Shown here one piece after another: positions 42,118-50,818 of a stretch of DNA of 64,000 nt; positions within the stretch are counted from its first letter, which is position 1, and each line of letters opens with the position of its first letter. The DNA is from Candidatus Eisenbacteria bacterium. Its GTDB lineage: Bacteria > Eisenbacteria > RBG-16-71-46 > CAIMUX01 > JAHJDP01. The stretch spans positions 1 to 64,000 of the forward strand of contig JAHJDP010000100.1 in assembly GCA_018831195.1 (NCBI GenBank), in the 5' to 3' direction. A program made the translations under genes and the position numbers. The notes beneath the pieces were generated by a model. That model had not been told where the DNA came from. It did not search any database and worked only from the letters and a program-made list of their open reading frames with translations.

Positions 42118-43338
42118 GTGTCGAAGGAAAGTAATATCATATTCGTCGATGATGAACCCAGGGTTCTCGATGGAATCCGCCGCATGTTGCGTCCCAAAAG
42201 AAATGATTGGAAGATGGTTTTTGTCACAGGCGGTCCTGAAGCTTTGGACCTCATGGGACAGACTCCCTTTGATGTCATTGTGTCGGATATGAGAATGCCG
42301 GGAATGAACGGCGTTGAACTTCTCAATCATGTCCGCCGGCAATTTCCACAGACCATTCGAATTGCCTTTTCCGGCCAGGCATCCAAGGAAATGGCCCTCC
42401 GCTGCGCCGGACCGGTTCATCAATTCATCCCCAAGCCGACCGATGCAAAGATGCTCATTGATACAATTGAAGGGGCTTGCTCGCTCCATTCCCATTTATC
42501 CATTACCTCTCTGAAGGTCGGCATTTCCCAGCTGGAGTCACTGCCTTCCCTCCCGAGACCATACAGGGCATTGTTCGATCAAACAATCACGCCGTCTACG
42601 CCACTGGACCAGATCGCTAATGTTATTGCAAACGACCTGGGCCTGAGTTCCAAAATTCTACAGCTGGCCAATTCAGCCTTCTTCTCCACCGATGCCCGCG
42701 TTTCAAAGATTTCGGATGCCGTACATCAAATTGGATTTGAAGCCATCAAAGATTTGGTTCATACCGTTGGAATCCTCAGACCCATTCAGGATGATTCCCC
42801 CGTTATTCCTCATCTAGAGGAAATCTGGCATCACAGCCTTACGGTGGCGGACCTGGCGCGGCGAATCGCCGCTTATGAGAATGCCGCCAGTAATGTGCAG
42901 GATGATGCTTATCTTGCCGGAATGTTACACAATATCGGCGCGCTTGTCCTGGCAACATTGTTTCCAGATAGTTATACATTCGGTCAAGTTTCAAAAATCC
43001 TGGATATATCAAGCGGCGGCATTGCCGAACAAGTGCCGTTAGAGACGCCCTATGCGGAAGTCGGAACATATTTACTGGGACTCTGGGGATTTGCCGATTC
43101 AATCCTCGACGCAACCGCTTATCATCACAACCCGTCGGCATCGTCAACTTGTGAATTCGGTCCTCTAGCGGCCGTCCATGTCGCCAGGGCGATACTTCTG
43201 GAGGAGTCCGGGAAGCTTCAAATAGGTCTTGATTCGCACATAGATCATGAATTCGTAGAGAAAATCGGAAAAATAGATCGTATTTCATCATGGCGCAACC
43301 TCCTCGACCCAAATGACAAGCAACAAAAAGCGAGCTGA
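42118..43338 (+). CDS. Response regulator with HDOD output domain
   Basis: Receiver plus HDOD protein of 406 residues. The receiver has NIIFVDDEPRVLDGIRRML, phosphoacceptor Asp in FDVIVSDMRMPGMNG, RIAFSGQAS and FIPKPTDAK. From about 150 the HDOD domain has ISQLESLPSLPRPYRALFD, LSSKILQLANSAFF, AVHQIGFEAIKDLVHTVGIL and HHSLTVADLARRIAAYE, then YLAGMLHNIGALVLATLFP, where the HD pair is HN. HDOD domains usually act by binding proteins, not by hydrolysis. It starts with GTG after a GAGG site. The stop is followed two bases later by the histidine kinase ATG, so the two are coupled. Its tandem copy is at 44612. Confidence 0.9.
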   Translation: MSKESNIIFVDDEPRVLDGIRRMLRPKRNDWKMVFVTGGPEALDLMGQTPFDVIVSDMRMPGMNGVELLNHVRRQFPQTIRIAFSGQASKEMALRCAGPVHQFIPKPTDAKMLIDTIEGACSLHSHLSITSLKVGISQLESLPSLPRPYRALFDQTITPSTPLDQIANVIANDLGLSSKILQLANSAFFSTDARVSKISDAVHQIGFEAIKDLVHTVGILRPIQDDSPVIPHLEEIWHHSLTVADLARRIAAYENAASNVQDDAYLAGMLHNIGALVLATLFPDSYTFGQVSKILDISSGGIAEQVPLETPYAEVGTYLLGLWGFADSILDATAYHHNPSASSTCEFGPLAAVHVARAILLEESGKLQIGLDSHIDHEFVEKIGKIDRISSWRNLLDPNDKQQKAS

Positions 43339-43339
43339 T

Positions 43340-44596
43340 ATGGATGATTCAAGGATCGGTAAACGGACAAGCGCTCCCCTTCCGGCAATGAGTTCCCGGA
43401 TCCTGTTCCAGGCTCTGGATGAAGCGCCCGATGCCATCGTAATAATTGATTCAGACGGAATGATTCAGTATTGCAATTCGGTTTTCACTCGTATTTTTGA
43501 CCATTCTTTGGACTCTATTAAAGAGGCCGGCCTTGAATCGATCTTTGCCGATTATCAAATGGATCATTACATCAAATCTGCAATTAATAATTCAGAAAGA
43601 TGGACAGGCGAACTTTTGTTCAAATCACCCGGTGGAAATGTTATCCCTTGTGATCTGAGAATTTCCCCTATCAATGGAGCCGAGGACGGCGGGGGCGGAA
43701 CACTTTTTATGATCAAGGATCTGTCGAAACAAAAAGCATTTGAGCGACAGCTTCTTCAGGCCCAAAAACTCGAATCGATCGGACAACTAGCGGCCGGCAT
43801 CGCGCATGAAATCAATACTCCCACCCAGTTTGTCGGCGACAATACTCGTTTTTTGAAAGAGGCCTGCGAAGATATATTCAAGGTGCTTGATTGCAGCGAC
43901 AGACTTCTTGCGGCAGCCAAGAAGGGAACATTGGATTCCGTTCTTATAAACGATCTGGAGGATGCGATCGAAAAGGCTGATATCGATTACCTACGGGAAG
44001 AGATACCGATCGCAACGGAACAGGCGCTGGAAGGAATACACCGCATAGCCACTATTGTCAGGGCCATGAAAGAATTCTCGCACCCTGGTTCCGACACGAT
44101 GCAATTGACGGATATCAACAAATCCATCCAAAGCACTATCACCGTGGCGACCAATCATTGGAAGTATGTCGCCGATCTTAAAACCGATTTTGATCCTCAA
44201 TTAACCGCCGTTCCCTGCTTCCCCGGGGAAATCAATCAAACAGTATTGAATTTGATCGTCAACGCCGCCGACGCCCTCGAATCGATCAGGAAAAAAGACA
44301 GCGATGGCAAGGGTTTAATACAGATCTCGACGAAGTTCGACCCTCCATGGGCGGAAATACGGGTCAAGGACACGGGGGGCGGCATTCCTAAGAAAATTCA
44401 AGACAATATATTCGATCCATTCTTTACAACAAAGGAAGTCGGAAAGGGCAGCGGCCAAGGTTTAGCCATCGCCTATGCGACAATTATTAATAAACATAAG
44501 GGATCAATAAGCTTTGAAACCGAGCCGGGAGTTGGAACGACCTTTATTATCAAATTGCCCCTCCAGCAGGAAGCAGATGATGAACTGGCGGCATAG
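43340..44596 (+). CDS. PAS-domain sensor histidine kinase (soluble)
   Basis: Histidine kinase of 418 residues without transmembrane helices. The PAS domain (about 25-130) has ALDEAPDAIVIIDSDGMIQY and RIFDHSLDSI. The dimerisation helix carries LAAGIAHEINTPTQFVGDNT with the phosphorylatable His near residue 156. The ATPase part is complete: the N box LNLIVNAADALESI, VKDTGGGIPKKIQDNIFDPF, TTKEVGKGSGQGLAIAYATI and the ending ETEPGVGTTFIIKLP. The NTPTQ variant after the His is typical of REC-linked kinases of Thermodesulfobacteriota and FCB. The ATG at 43340 starts just after the upstream stop. An ATG nine codons earlier is also in frame and would overlap that gene. It likely phosphorylates the adjacent REC proteins. 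Confidence 0.9.
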   Translation: MDDSRIGKRTSAPLPAMSSRILFQALDEAPDAIVIIDSDGMIQYCNSVFTRIFDHSLDSIKEAGLESIFADYQMDHYIKSAINNSERWTGELLFKSPGGNVIPCDLRISPINGAEDGGGGTLFMIKDLSKQKAFERQLLQAQKLESIGQLAAGIAHEINTPTQFVGDNTRFLKEACEDIFKVLDCSDRLLAAAKKGTLDSVLINDLEDAIEKADIDYLREEIPIATEQALEGIHRIATIVRAMKEFSHPGSDTMQLTDINKSIQSTITVATNHWKYVADLKTDFDPQLTAVPCFPGEINQTVLNLIVNAADALESIRKKDSDGKGLIQISTKFDPPWAEIRVKDTGGGIPKKIQDNIFDPFFTTKEVGKGSGQGLAIAYATIINKHKGSISFETEPGVGTTFIIKLPLQQEADDELAA

Positions 44597-44611
44597 AATG
44601 GGAGCATTGCG

Positions 44612-45850
44612 ATGAAGTGGCGCATTCTTTTTGTTGATGACGAGCCGAATGTCCTTCAGGGTCTCCAACGCATGTTGAGAGGCAAACGCGATGAATGGGA
44701 TATGGATTTTGCCGAAGGGCCTCAAGCAGCGCTAAAGATCTTGGAAACAAAAATCATCGACGTCGTAATCTCCGACATAAGAATGGCCGGAATGAACGGT
44801 GTCGAGTTCCTCACTAAGGTCATGGAACAATATCCCTATGTTGCAAGACTCGCCCTTTCGGGACAGGCGGATGAGCAGCTGACGCTGCAGGCGGTCTCCC
44901 CTGTTCAGCAGTACTTGTCCAAACCCTGCGAAGCCGAAGCCCTCATCAAGACAATTGAGAGGATCTGCGCTCTTCGGGATCAGGTTGGCGGTAAGGATCT
45001 CATGACATTGGTCATGCAGCTGAAAACGATCCCGAGCATTCCGTCGCTTTATTGGGAGATTGTCAATGAGCTGAACAAAGAGGAAGCCTCCCTTAAAAAA
45101 ATCGGTGAAACGATTTCCCGCGACGTCGGCATGACGGCCAGAATCCTGCAACTTGTCAATTCCGCTTTCTTCGGCCTAAGACGCGAGGTTGGTGATCCCA
45201 CGCATGCCGTGAACCTCCTCGGTCTCGATACCGTCAAGAATCTGGTCCTTTCGATTCAGGTCTTTTCTGCATACGATGATCTCGAATTGGAATCCTTTTC
45301 ATTAGATGCGCTGTGGCATCATAGTATGCAGACAGGAATGTTCGCCAAAGATATAGCGAAAGTCCAGGGCGCTGACCGGCATCTGGTTGAGAACAGTATG
45401 GGCGCCGGCATGCTTCATGATGTCGGCAAGTTAATCCTTGCGGCGAATCTTCCAGCCGAATTCGGTACAGCGGTGAAGCTGGCGGAAGAGAAAAAGATAT
45501 CGATTCCCGAGGCGGAACTGGCGACCTTCGGCGCAACACACGCTTCTATTGGGGCCTATGTCTTGGGTCTTTGGGGATTGCCGGAGGCCGTGGTTCAGGC
45601 CGTGGCCTGGCATCATTCCCCTTCTGAATGTCCGAACGCTCCTTCACAATTTTCCGCACTCACGGCGGTCCATGCCGCGAATATCATCGATCACGGCACA
45701 GGAGGCCCAGAGGCGCGATATCCATTGTCGGAAATCGATACCGCCTACATTGAAAAACTTCACCTGTCACACCGGCTCGATGCCTGGCGTGACCTTTGCG
45801 AGGGATTGGAAGCTGAAGCTTCAAAGGAGGAGGAACGGAAAGCCGGCTAA
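44612..45850 (+). CDS. Response regulator with HDOD output domain (copy 2)
   Basis: Second REC-HDOD protein, 412 residues, related to the one at 42118 over its full length. The receiver has ILFVDDEPNVLQGLQRMLRG, IDVVISDIRMAGMNGVEFL, RLALSGQAD and YLSKPCEAEA. The HDOD part has LKTIPSIPSLYWEIVNELNK, ARILQLVNSAFFGLRREVGD, AVNLLGLDTVKNLVLSIQV and MGAGMLHDVGKLILAANLP, so here the HD pair is kept. A WHHSPSECPN segment follows late. GGGAG is eight bases before the ATG. It is 15 bases after the kinase gene, giving a probable operon REC-HDOD, kinase, REC-HDOD. Differences between the two copies suggest separate outputs. Confidence 0.9.
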   Translation: MKWRILFVDDEPNVLQGLQRMLRGKRDEWDMDFAEGPQAALKILETKIIDVVISDIRMAGMNGVEFLTKVMEQYPYVARLALSGQADEQLTLQAVSPVQQYLSKPCEAEALIKTIERICALRDQVGGKDLMTLVMQLKTIPSIPSLYWEIVNELNKEEASLKKIGETISRDVGMTARILQLVNSAFFGLRREVGDPTHAVNLLGLDTVKNLVLSIQVFSAYDDLELESFSLDALWHHSMQTGMFAKDIAKVQGADRHLVENSMGAGMLHDVGKLILAANLPAEFGTAVKLAEEKKISIPEAELATFGATHASIGAYVLGLWGLPEAVVQAVAWHHSPSECPNAPSQFSALTAVHAANIIDHGTGGPEARYPLSEIDTAYIEKLHLSHRLDAWRDLCEGLEAEASKEEERKAG

Positions 45851-45917
45851 ATACTCTTAGCAAAACCTCCGGCATGTCGTAGAATGCTTGAAAAGGTCAA
45901 GGTCAAAGGAGGCCGGA

Positions 45918-47228
45918 GTGTTTTTGAAATCAGCTCTTACCCCTATTCTCTTCATCATGGCCCTGCTTTCAATCGACCCGTCTCACGCAAAAGACAATTT
46001 CACACCCGATTTTGATACCCTTGCAAAAAAATATGAATCTTCCGCGATCGAGCAGCGGCGGCATATACACCAAAATCCGGAATTGTCTTCTCGGGAATTC
46101 AAGACTCAAGCCAATTTGAGGGAAGCGCTCAAAGAGATCCCCGGTATCAAGATTATTGAGGGCGAATGGGGCACCGGAGTTGTCGCCATACTCGAGGGTG
46201 GCAAACCGGGACCGATCGTCGCCTGGCGGACCGATATGGATGCCCTCCCGATAACCGAAGAGACAGGCCTCCCCTATGCAAGCACCGTGGTCGACACGCT
46301 GCGGGGCGGCCGGCAGACCGGCGTTATGCATGCCTGCGGTCATGATTTTCACATGGCTATCGCCGTTGGCTTGATGAGAATCCTGTCGGATGTGAGAGAC
46401 GAGTTGCCTGGTGCGGTTCTCTTCATCGGCGAACCGGCGGAAGAGATCGGCGCAGGAGCGCTTCAGCTTCTTGAAGCCGGGCTCTTTGATGAGGGCCGCC
46501 TTCCACAATGCGCCTTGGCCATCCACATCCACCCGACAATCCCCTTCGGCATGGTGGGCTCGTGTCCGGGGCCGTCCTCAGCCAACGTCGACGGGTTCAG
46601 ACTCCGTGTGCTTGGTAAGGGCGGGCATGGCGCCTATCCTCACAAGACGATCGATCCGGTGACTCTTGCCGCTCGAATGGTTCTGGCATTTCAGGCCATC
46701 GTATCACGTGAAATCGATGTCAATCGGAATTGCGTGATCTCCGTCGGAAGCATCAACGGCGGCGCAACGAGTAATGTCATACCTGGTGAAGTCCTGATTG
46801 ATGCGACAGTGCGCAGCCATGACCAGGAAACCAGGGAATTATTAAAACAAAAAATCGAAAGAACGGTCTCGGGGTTGGCGATGGCCGCCGGCGCCCCGGA
46901 ACCGGAAATGGAATATTATTACGGTACGGCATCCGGATATAACAATCCGACACTTGTCGAACAATGTCGCGAGGTCTTTCGCAGGGTCCTTGGCGATGAA
47001 AACGAGATCATCTACGAGCCGCCCATGGGAGGAGAGGACTTTTCCTACTATGGAAAACAGGTGCCGGGATTTCAATTCCGTCTTGGTGTCGGGCGCTCAG
47101 ACCGGGAAATGGCGCTTCATCGCGCCAATCTCGACCCCGATGAACGGGCGATCGGGTTGGGACTCCGTTTGGCCGCGGAGGTTGTCTGGGATCAGCTCCA
47201 GCGCGGAGAAGATACCTTCGGCAACTAG
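45918..47228 (+). CDS. Exported M20-family amidohydrolase
   Basis: Zinc-dependent amidohydrolase or carboxypeptidase of the M20D family (hippurate hydrolase/IAA-amino acid hydrolase-like), 436 residues. A signal peptide (FLKSALTPILFIMALLSI, DPSHA) precedes the core. Metal ligands: Cys and His in GVMHACGHDFHMA, the Glu pair in FIGEPAEEIGAGA, His in ALAIHIHPTIPFG, and the last His in GGEDFSYYG context. The dimerisation domain starts near FRLRVLGKGGHGAYPHKTID. It probably hydrolyses N-acyl amino acids outside the cytoplasm. The frame opens at a TTG at 45888, but GTG at 45918 has AGGAGG five bases before it and begins the signal peptide. It stands alone, downstream of the signalling operon. Confidence 0.9.
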   Translation: MFLKSALTPILFIMALLSIDPSHAKDNFTPDFDTLAKKYESSAIEQRRHIHQNPELSSREFKTQANLREALKEIPGIKIIEGEWGTGVVAILEGGKPGPIVAWRTDMDALPITEETGLPYASTVVDTLRGGRQTGVMHACGHDFHMAIAVGLMRILSDVRDELPGAVLFIGEPAEEIGAGALQLLEAGLFDEGRLPQCALAIHIHPTIPFGMVGSCPGPSSANVDGFRLRVLGKGGHGAYPHKTIDPVTLAARMVLAFQAIVSREIDVNRNCVISVGSINGGATSNVIPGEVLIDATVRSHDQETRELLKQKIERTVSGLAMAAGAPEPEMEYYYGTASGYNNPTLVEQCREVFRRVLGDENEIIYEPPMGGEDFSYYGKQVPGFQFRLGVGRSDREMALHRANLDPDERAIGLGLRLAAEVVWDQLQRGEDTFGN

Positions 47229-47450
47229 GCTCGCGTCGAGATGACCCCTGCGCGACGGGGCAACATCTTCGAAGCCAATGAGTTATTCGCCCCGGGATTT
47301 TATGGGATCTCCCTCTCTTCCCGCCACGCCCAGGGCAACGGCCGCCAGGCATTCCGCTATCTCCCTGCAGTGATTTATGTTATCCTTCTAGATGAGATAT
47401 AGGCTCCTCCTGGAGCTGCGTTCGCCAACATTTTCTCTGGAGTGGTCACC

Positions 47451-50400
47451 ATGAAACGAAACAGGTTCAGCCTGCTCGCCGTTGTCCTCCTTTTTCTCCC
47501 CCAACTCTCCCTCTCCGCGCTCCAGGGACGGGGCGTCACACTGGAGGATTTTGAATCTGGATCCATCGTACTCAACAGCTACCCGGATCAGGACAACGAT
47601 CCCACCGCCTGGGAATTGACGCCATCGAACACCTATGACGGCTCGGCCTATGCCCTGCGGCTATACGGCAACACCTGGAAGACGCAGGATATTCAGCCCT
47701 ATGCCGTCAACGACAGCACCGTCTGGCAGGTCGCCGCCTTTATAGACCGCCTGGGAGAAATGCAGGCCTTTGGAGTCGCCGACAGCGTTAATGAGCTTTT
47801 TTATACATTCGGCGGCAATCAGCTTCCCCAAGAAACGAAGTGGTGGACCGTCTATCAGGGAGCCTTTCCAACAGACGAGTGGTATGCTTATCTGCTGCCC
47901 ATCGGACAGGCTTGGTTTGTGACGTACGGGTATTATCCGGTCATCACAAAACTGCTCTATATCAATGATGACGACAGCGGCGGGAGCGGCGTTATTCTCT
48001 TTGATGAAATTATCGATGTGACAGAAGATCTTCCGGTTCCGCCCATCGCGACGATTGATTATACAATCGAGCATACCGAAAAGCTGGGTAATAACCTTTA
48101 CCGCGTGGCGCTTCAATTCTTCGGACAGGTGAGCGATCCCGATTCCGAATCCCATGATTTCCTGTGGGATTTTGGAGACAGCACAACCAGCATCGATCAA
48201 AACCCGACACATGAATTTCTTGTCGAGGCTTATTACCCTTACACGGTCGGACTCACCGTGAAGGACCCCGACGATCTGGCTGGTTTCGATACATGCCAGG
48301 TTAATGTAGAAGTTGGGCCGGCCGAGATGCCCCTCACCGTTAACTTTGTAGGGGATATCATGACGGCGCGCGGCTATGAATCAAACGGCGGGATCATCGA
48401 CACCTACGGCATCGAGGCGCTTTTCGAGCCGACACTTTCAATTTTCGGCGGGGCTGCGGATGTCAATGTCGCCAACCTCGAAGTTCCCTATACGGACCGC
48501 GGAGAGCCTCATCCCACAAAAAGCGTCGTTTTCCGGGCGCGCCCTGAAAATATCGTCGGATTAAAATATGCCGGAATCGATCTGGTCACACTTGGGAACA
48601 ATCATATTATCGACTACGGCGAGGAGGGAATGCTCCAGACGATGGAGCTTTTAGACACCCTTCGCATTCGCCACTCCGGCGCGGGGATCAATGAGTACTT
48701 CGCCTTGCAACCGACCTTTTGGACCGAAAAGGGTGTCCGAATTGCCTTTCTCGGCCAGTGCAACCGCACGGGCCGCCTCTGGAATTACCAGCCCTTCCTC
48801 GACGCCGGCTATAACAAATGCGGCTTTGGCAACTTCATCACGCAGAATATCGAAAGCAGCATCAATAATGTTCGCGATGTCGCCGATATCGTGATTCTTC
48901 AGGGCCACAGCGGCACTGAATACCAAACGGAACCACCGGATAAATTCCTTGGTGAACCGCCGCCCGTCGAGGCCAATGAGATCGGGCCGGATGATCCCGA
49001 TTTCCGCTTCAATATCGAACCGTCGGCGGGGGACCGCGCGCTACGGCGCCAAGTCATTGATTTCGGCGCCGACATCATGATCAATCACCATCCCCATGTT
49101 CTTCAGGGGTTTGAATCGTACAACGGCAAACTCATCGCCCACAGTCTCGGCAATTTTGTATTTGAGCTCTACTATCCCGAAACAATGCCCACCATAGTGT
49201 TGACGCTTGAAATAACAAAGAATGGCATCATGGGTTATACATTTACACCCGCATGGATTGATGACTATATTCCAAAACCCGCCATTGGACAGTTCGGCCG
49301 CGAAATCATGGACCGGATGGCCGAATATTCCCGAAAGATGGGCGCGATCGTCGCAACCGATCCGGAGATCAGCAGGGCCCGGATCTATCTCAGCCGTGAC
49401 GATGCCGACTCGACCCAGACGGATCATGAGGCGACGGTTCCATTTGTCGATCTTGGTGGATATCGCATCACACCGCCCATTGAAGTCTCTTCAGACGGCA
49501 ATCTTTCGGAAATCATCAATGCCGTCGGCAGCGGCCTGACGAGCTATGAGGTCTGCTGGGGGAGCGAGATTCTTTGGCACGGAAATTTCGAAGATGAAGG
49601 GGCGACCTTCTGGGATGACAATACCTCTGATGAGTGGCTTGACGCATCAGAAGCCCATAGCGGGCAACGTTCGTTGGCGTTGAGGCGTCATGATTATGAC
49701 AGCGCTCCGGTCGGTACCGATCTCGAAAAGAATCTTCCCTGTTATCCAGAACACCGGCATACCTGCGCCGGATATTTGAAGGCCGAGAACGCGAAAGATG
49801 CCATCATCATGAACCGCTTCTACTCCTCACGGACCAGCACCACGCCGATCATCAGTACTGATATCGGTGATCGTTTTTCAGGGTCCCAGGATTGGACCTT
49901 CCGCTGGCAGGATCTGGAGACGCCGGAGAATGCGATCTACTTCGATATTCGCTGTGAAAACGACGCGCCATCCTCAGGCACGGGTATGGCCTGGTTCGAT
50001 GATTTGAAACTTATTCAATGGGAGCCCTGGTTCACCGGCCAGACACCGGTTTCGGTTCCGTCGCCGAATAACCATCGATTCATTCAAATCCGGACAACCG
50101 ATACCGCGGTCGCTGAAGCGACGATCAATTACAAGACGACCAGTTATAATCCCAACCCCGCCGATGCTCCCGATCCCATGGTCCGGATCAGTGAGGCATC
50201 CTGGATCCGGAATTTCCCAAATCCCGCCCGGGGGAACACGACGATCGAGCTCCGGCTGCCCCAGGCCACGGGTCCGCTCGTGGTCGATCTGGCGATTTTT
50301 GATATCCAGGGGCGGCGGGTCGCGAATCTTTTCAAGGGGCGGGTGACCGGCGGCACTCCATACACATACCAATGGGACGGATCAGATGACCGCGGAAGAG

Positions 50401-50480
50401 GTCTTGCAAGCGGGGTCTATTTCTCCAGGGCCGTGGTGAATGGGGATGCCCGGAGCCAAAAGATACTGATATTGCGATGA
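47451..50480 (+). CDS. Secreted multidomain protein: PKD, CapA (PGA_cap) and FlgD-like tail
   Basis: Exported protein of 1009 residues. After a signal peptide (FSLLAVVLLFLPQLSLSA) comes a carbohydrate-binding-like sandwich (VTLEDFESGSIVLNSYPDQD), then a PKD domain near 215-285 (DFLWDFGDSTTSIDQNPTHE, YTVGLTVKDPDD). The CapA/PGA_cap metallophosphatase-like domain (about 295-600) follows: NFVGDIMTARGYESN, NVANLEVPYTDRGEP, LVTLGNNHIIDYGEEG, IMINHHPHVLQGFES and AHSLGNFVFE. CapA domains act in poly-gamma-glutamate or capsule handling. A second sandwich (about 690-860) and a FlgD Ig-like tail (FPNPARGNTTIELRLPQ, LASGVYFSRAVV) end it. ATG at 47451 has GGAG eight bases before it. It probably sits at the cell surface, with the CapA part acting on an extracellular polymer. 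Confidence 0.85.
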   Translation: MKRNRFSLLAVVLLFLPQLSLSALQGRGVTLEDFESGSIVLNSYPDQDNDPTAWELTPSNTYDGSAYALRLYGNTWKTQDIQPYAVNDSTVWQVAAFIDRLGEMQAFGVADSVNELFYTFGGNQLPQETKWWTVYQGAFPTDEWYAYLLPIGQAWFVTYGYYPVITKLLYINDDDSGGSGVILFDEIIDVTEDLPVPPIATIDYTIEHTEKLGNNLYRVALQFFGQVSDPDSESHDFLWDFGDSTTSIDQNPTHEFLVEAYYPYTVGLTVKDPDDLAGFDTCQVNVEVGPAEMPLTVNFVGDIMTARGYESNGGIIDTYGIEALFEPTLSIFGGAADVNVANLEVPYTDRGEPHPTKSVVFRARPENIVGLKYAGIDLVTLGNNHIIDYGEEGMLQTMELLDTLRIRHSGAGINEYFALQPTFWTEKGVRIAFLGQCNRTGRLWNYQPFLDAGYNKCGFGNFITQNIESSINNVRDVADIVILQGHSGTEYQTEPPDKFLGEPPPVEANEIGPDDPDFRFNIEPSAGDRALRRQVIDFGADIMINHHPHVLQGFESYNGKLIAHSLGNFVFELYYPETMPTIVLTLEITKNGIMGYTFTPAWIDDYIPKPAIGQFGREIMDRMAEYSRKMGAIVATDPEISRARIYLSRDDADSTQTDHEATVPFVDLGGYRITPPIEVSSDGNLSEIINAVGSGLTSYEVCWGSEILWHGNFEDEGATFWDDNTSDEWLDASEAHSGQRSLALRRHDYDSAPVGTDLEKNLPCYPEHRHTCAGYLKAENAKDAIIMNRFYSSRTSTTPIISTDIGDRFSGSQDWTFRWQDLETPENAIYFDIRCENDAPSSGTGMAWFDDLKLIQWEPWFTGQTPVSVPSPNNHRFIQIRTTDTAVAEATINYKTTSYNPNPADAPDPMVRISEASWIRNFPNPARGNTTIELRLPQATGPLVVDLAIFDIQGRRVANLFKGRVTGGTPYTYQWDGSDDRGRGLASGVYFSRAVVNGDARSQKILILR

Positions 50481-50818
50481 TCATCTGACCCGTGCGGCCT
50501 GTGTCATCTGTCCTATGCGGCTTTAGGCCGACGCCCCCGAAGATCGCCTGTAAACAGACCCTGGTTGACGAAGATCTCAACTTATAGGATGCTTGTCGTC
50601 AGGCAGGGTGAAACTCCACCCCCCCTTACTCGTAATAGTTAGAGAGTTATGCCAATATCCCGCATGGTGGTCATTACCCAGAGTCAAAACCCCATCACCT
50701 GAGCGGATTCGCGTGAGGATCAGATTGTACAAATTGATCACCCATTCCTTTGTAGGAATTTGGTCATCTCACGCAAGGCCAGAATAGCTTCATGAGAAGA
50801 TGTCGTATGGAGGGAGAA
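50481..50818. other. Intergenic region before the efflux operon
   Basis: 338 bases. It holds TTGTACAA (50725-50732) and a long imperfect hairpin (50711-50774). There is also a stretch at 50601-50620 (AGGCAGGGTGAAACTCCACC) that recalls part of the FMN riboswitch but lacks the rest. The promoter of the TolC-MFP-RND operon should lie here. I could not find a convincing -35/-10 pair. Confidence 0.45.
50711..50774 (+). promoter_or_regulatory. Long imperfect inverted repeat upstream of efflux genes
   Basis: Outer arms GCGTGAG (50711-50717) and CTCACGC (50768-50774) and inner arms ATTCCT (50744-50749) and AGGAAT (50754-50759). The central part contains TTGTACAA and ATTGATCA. It lies 45 bases before the GTG of the TolC-like gene, where an operator or leader structure would be expected. 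Confidence 0.45.

Noticed and set aside
50601-50640. FMN riboswitch-like stretch AGGCAGGGTGAAACTCCACC
   Set aside because: Only one conserved block is present. The downstream FMN-aptamer blocks are missing and the gene after it is an efflux channel, not a flavin gene.
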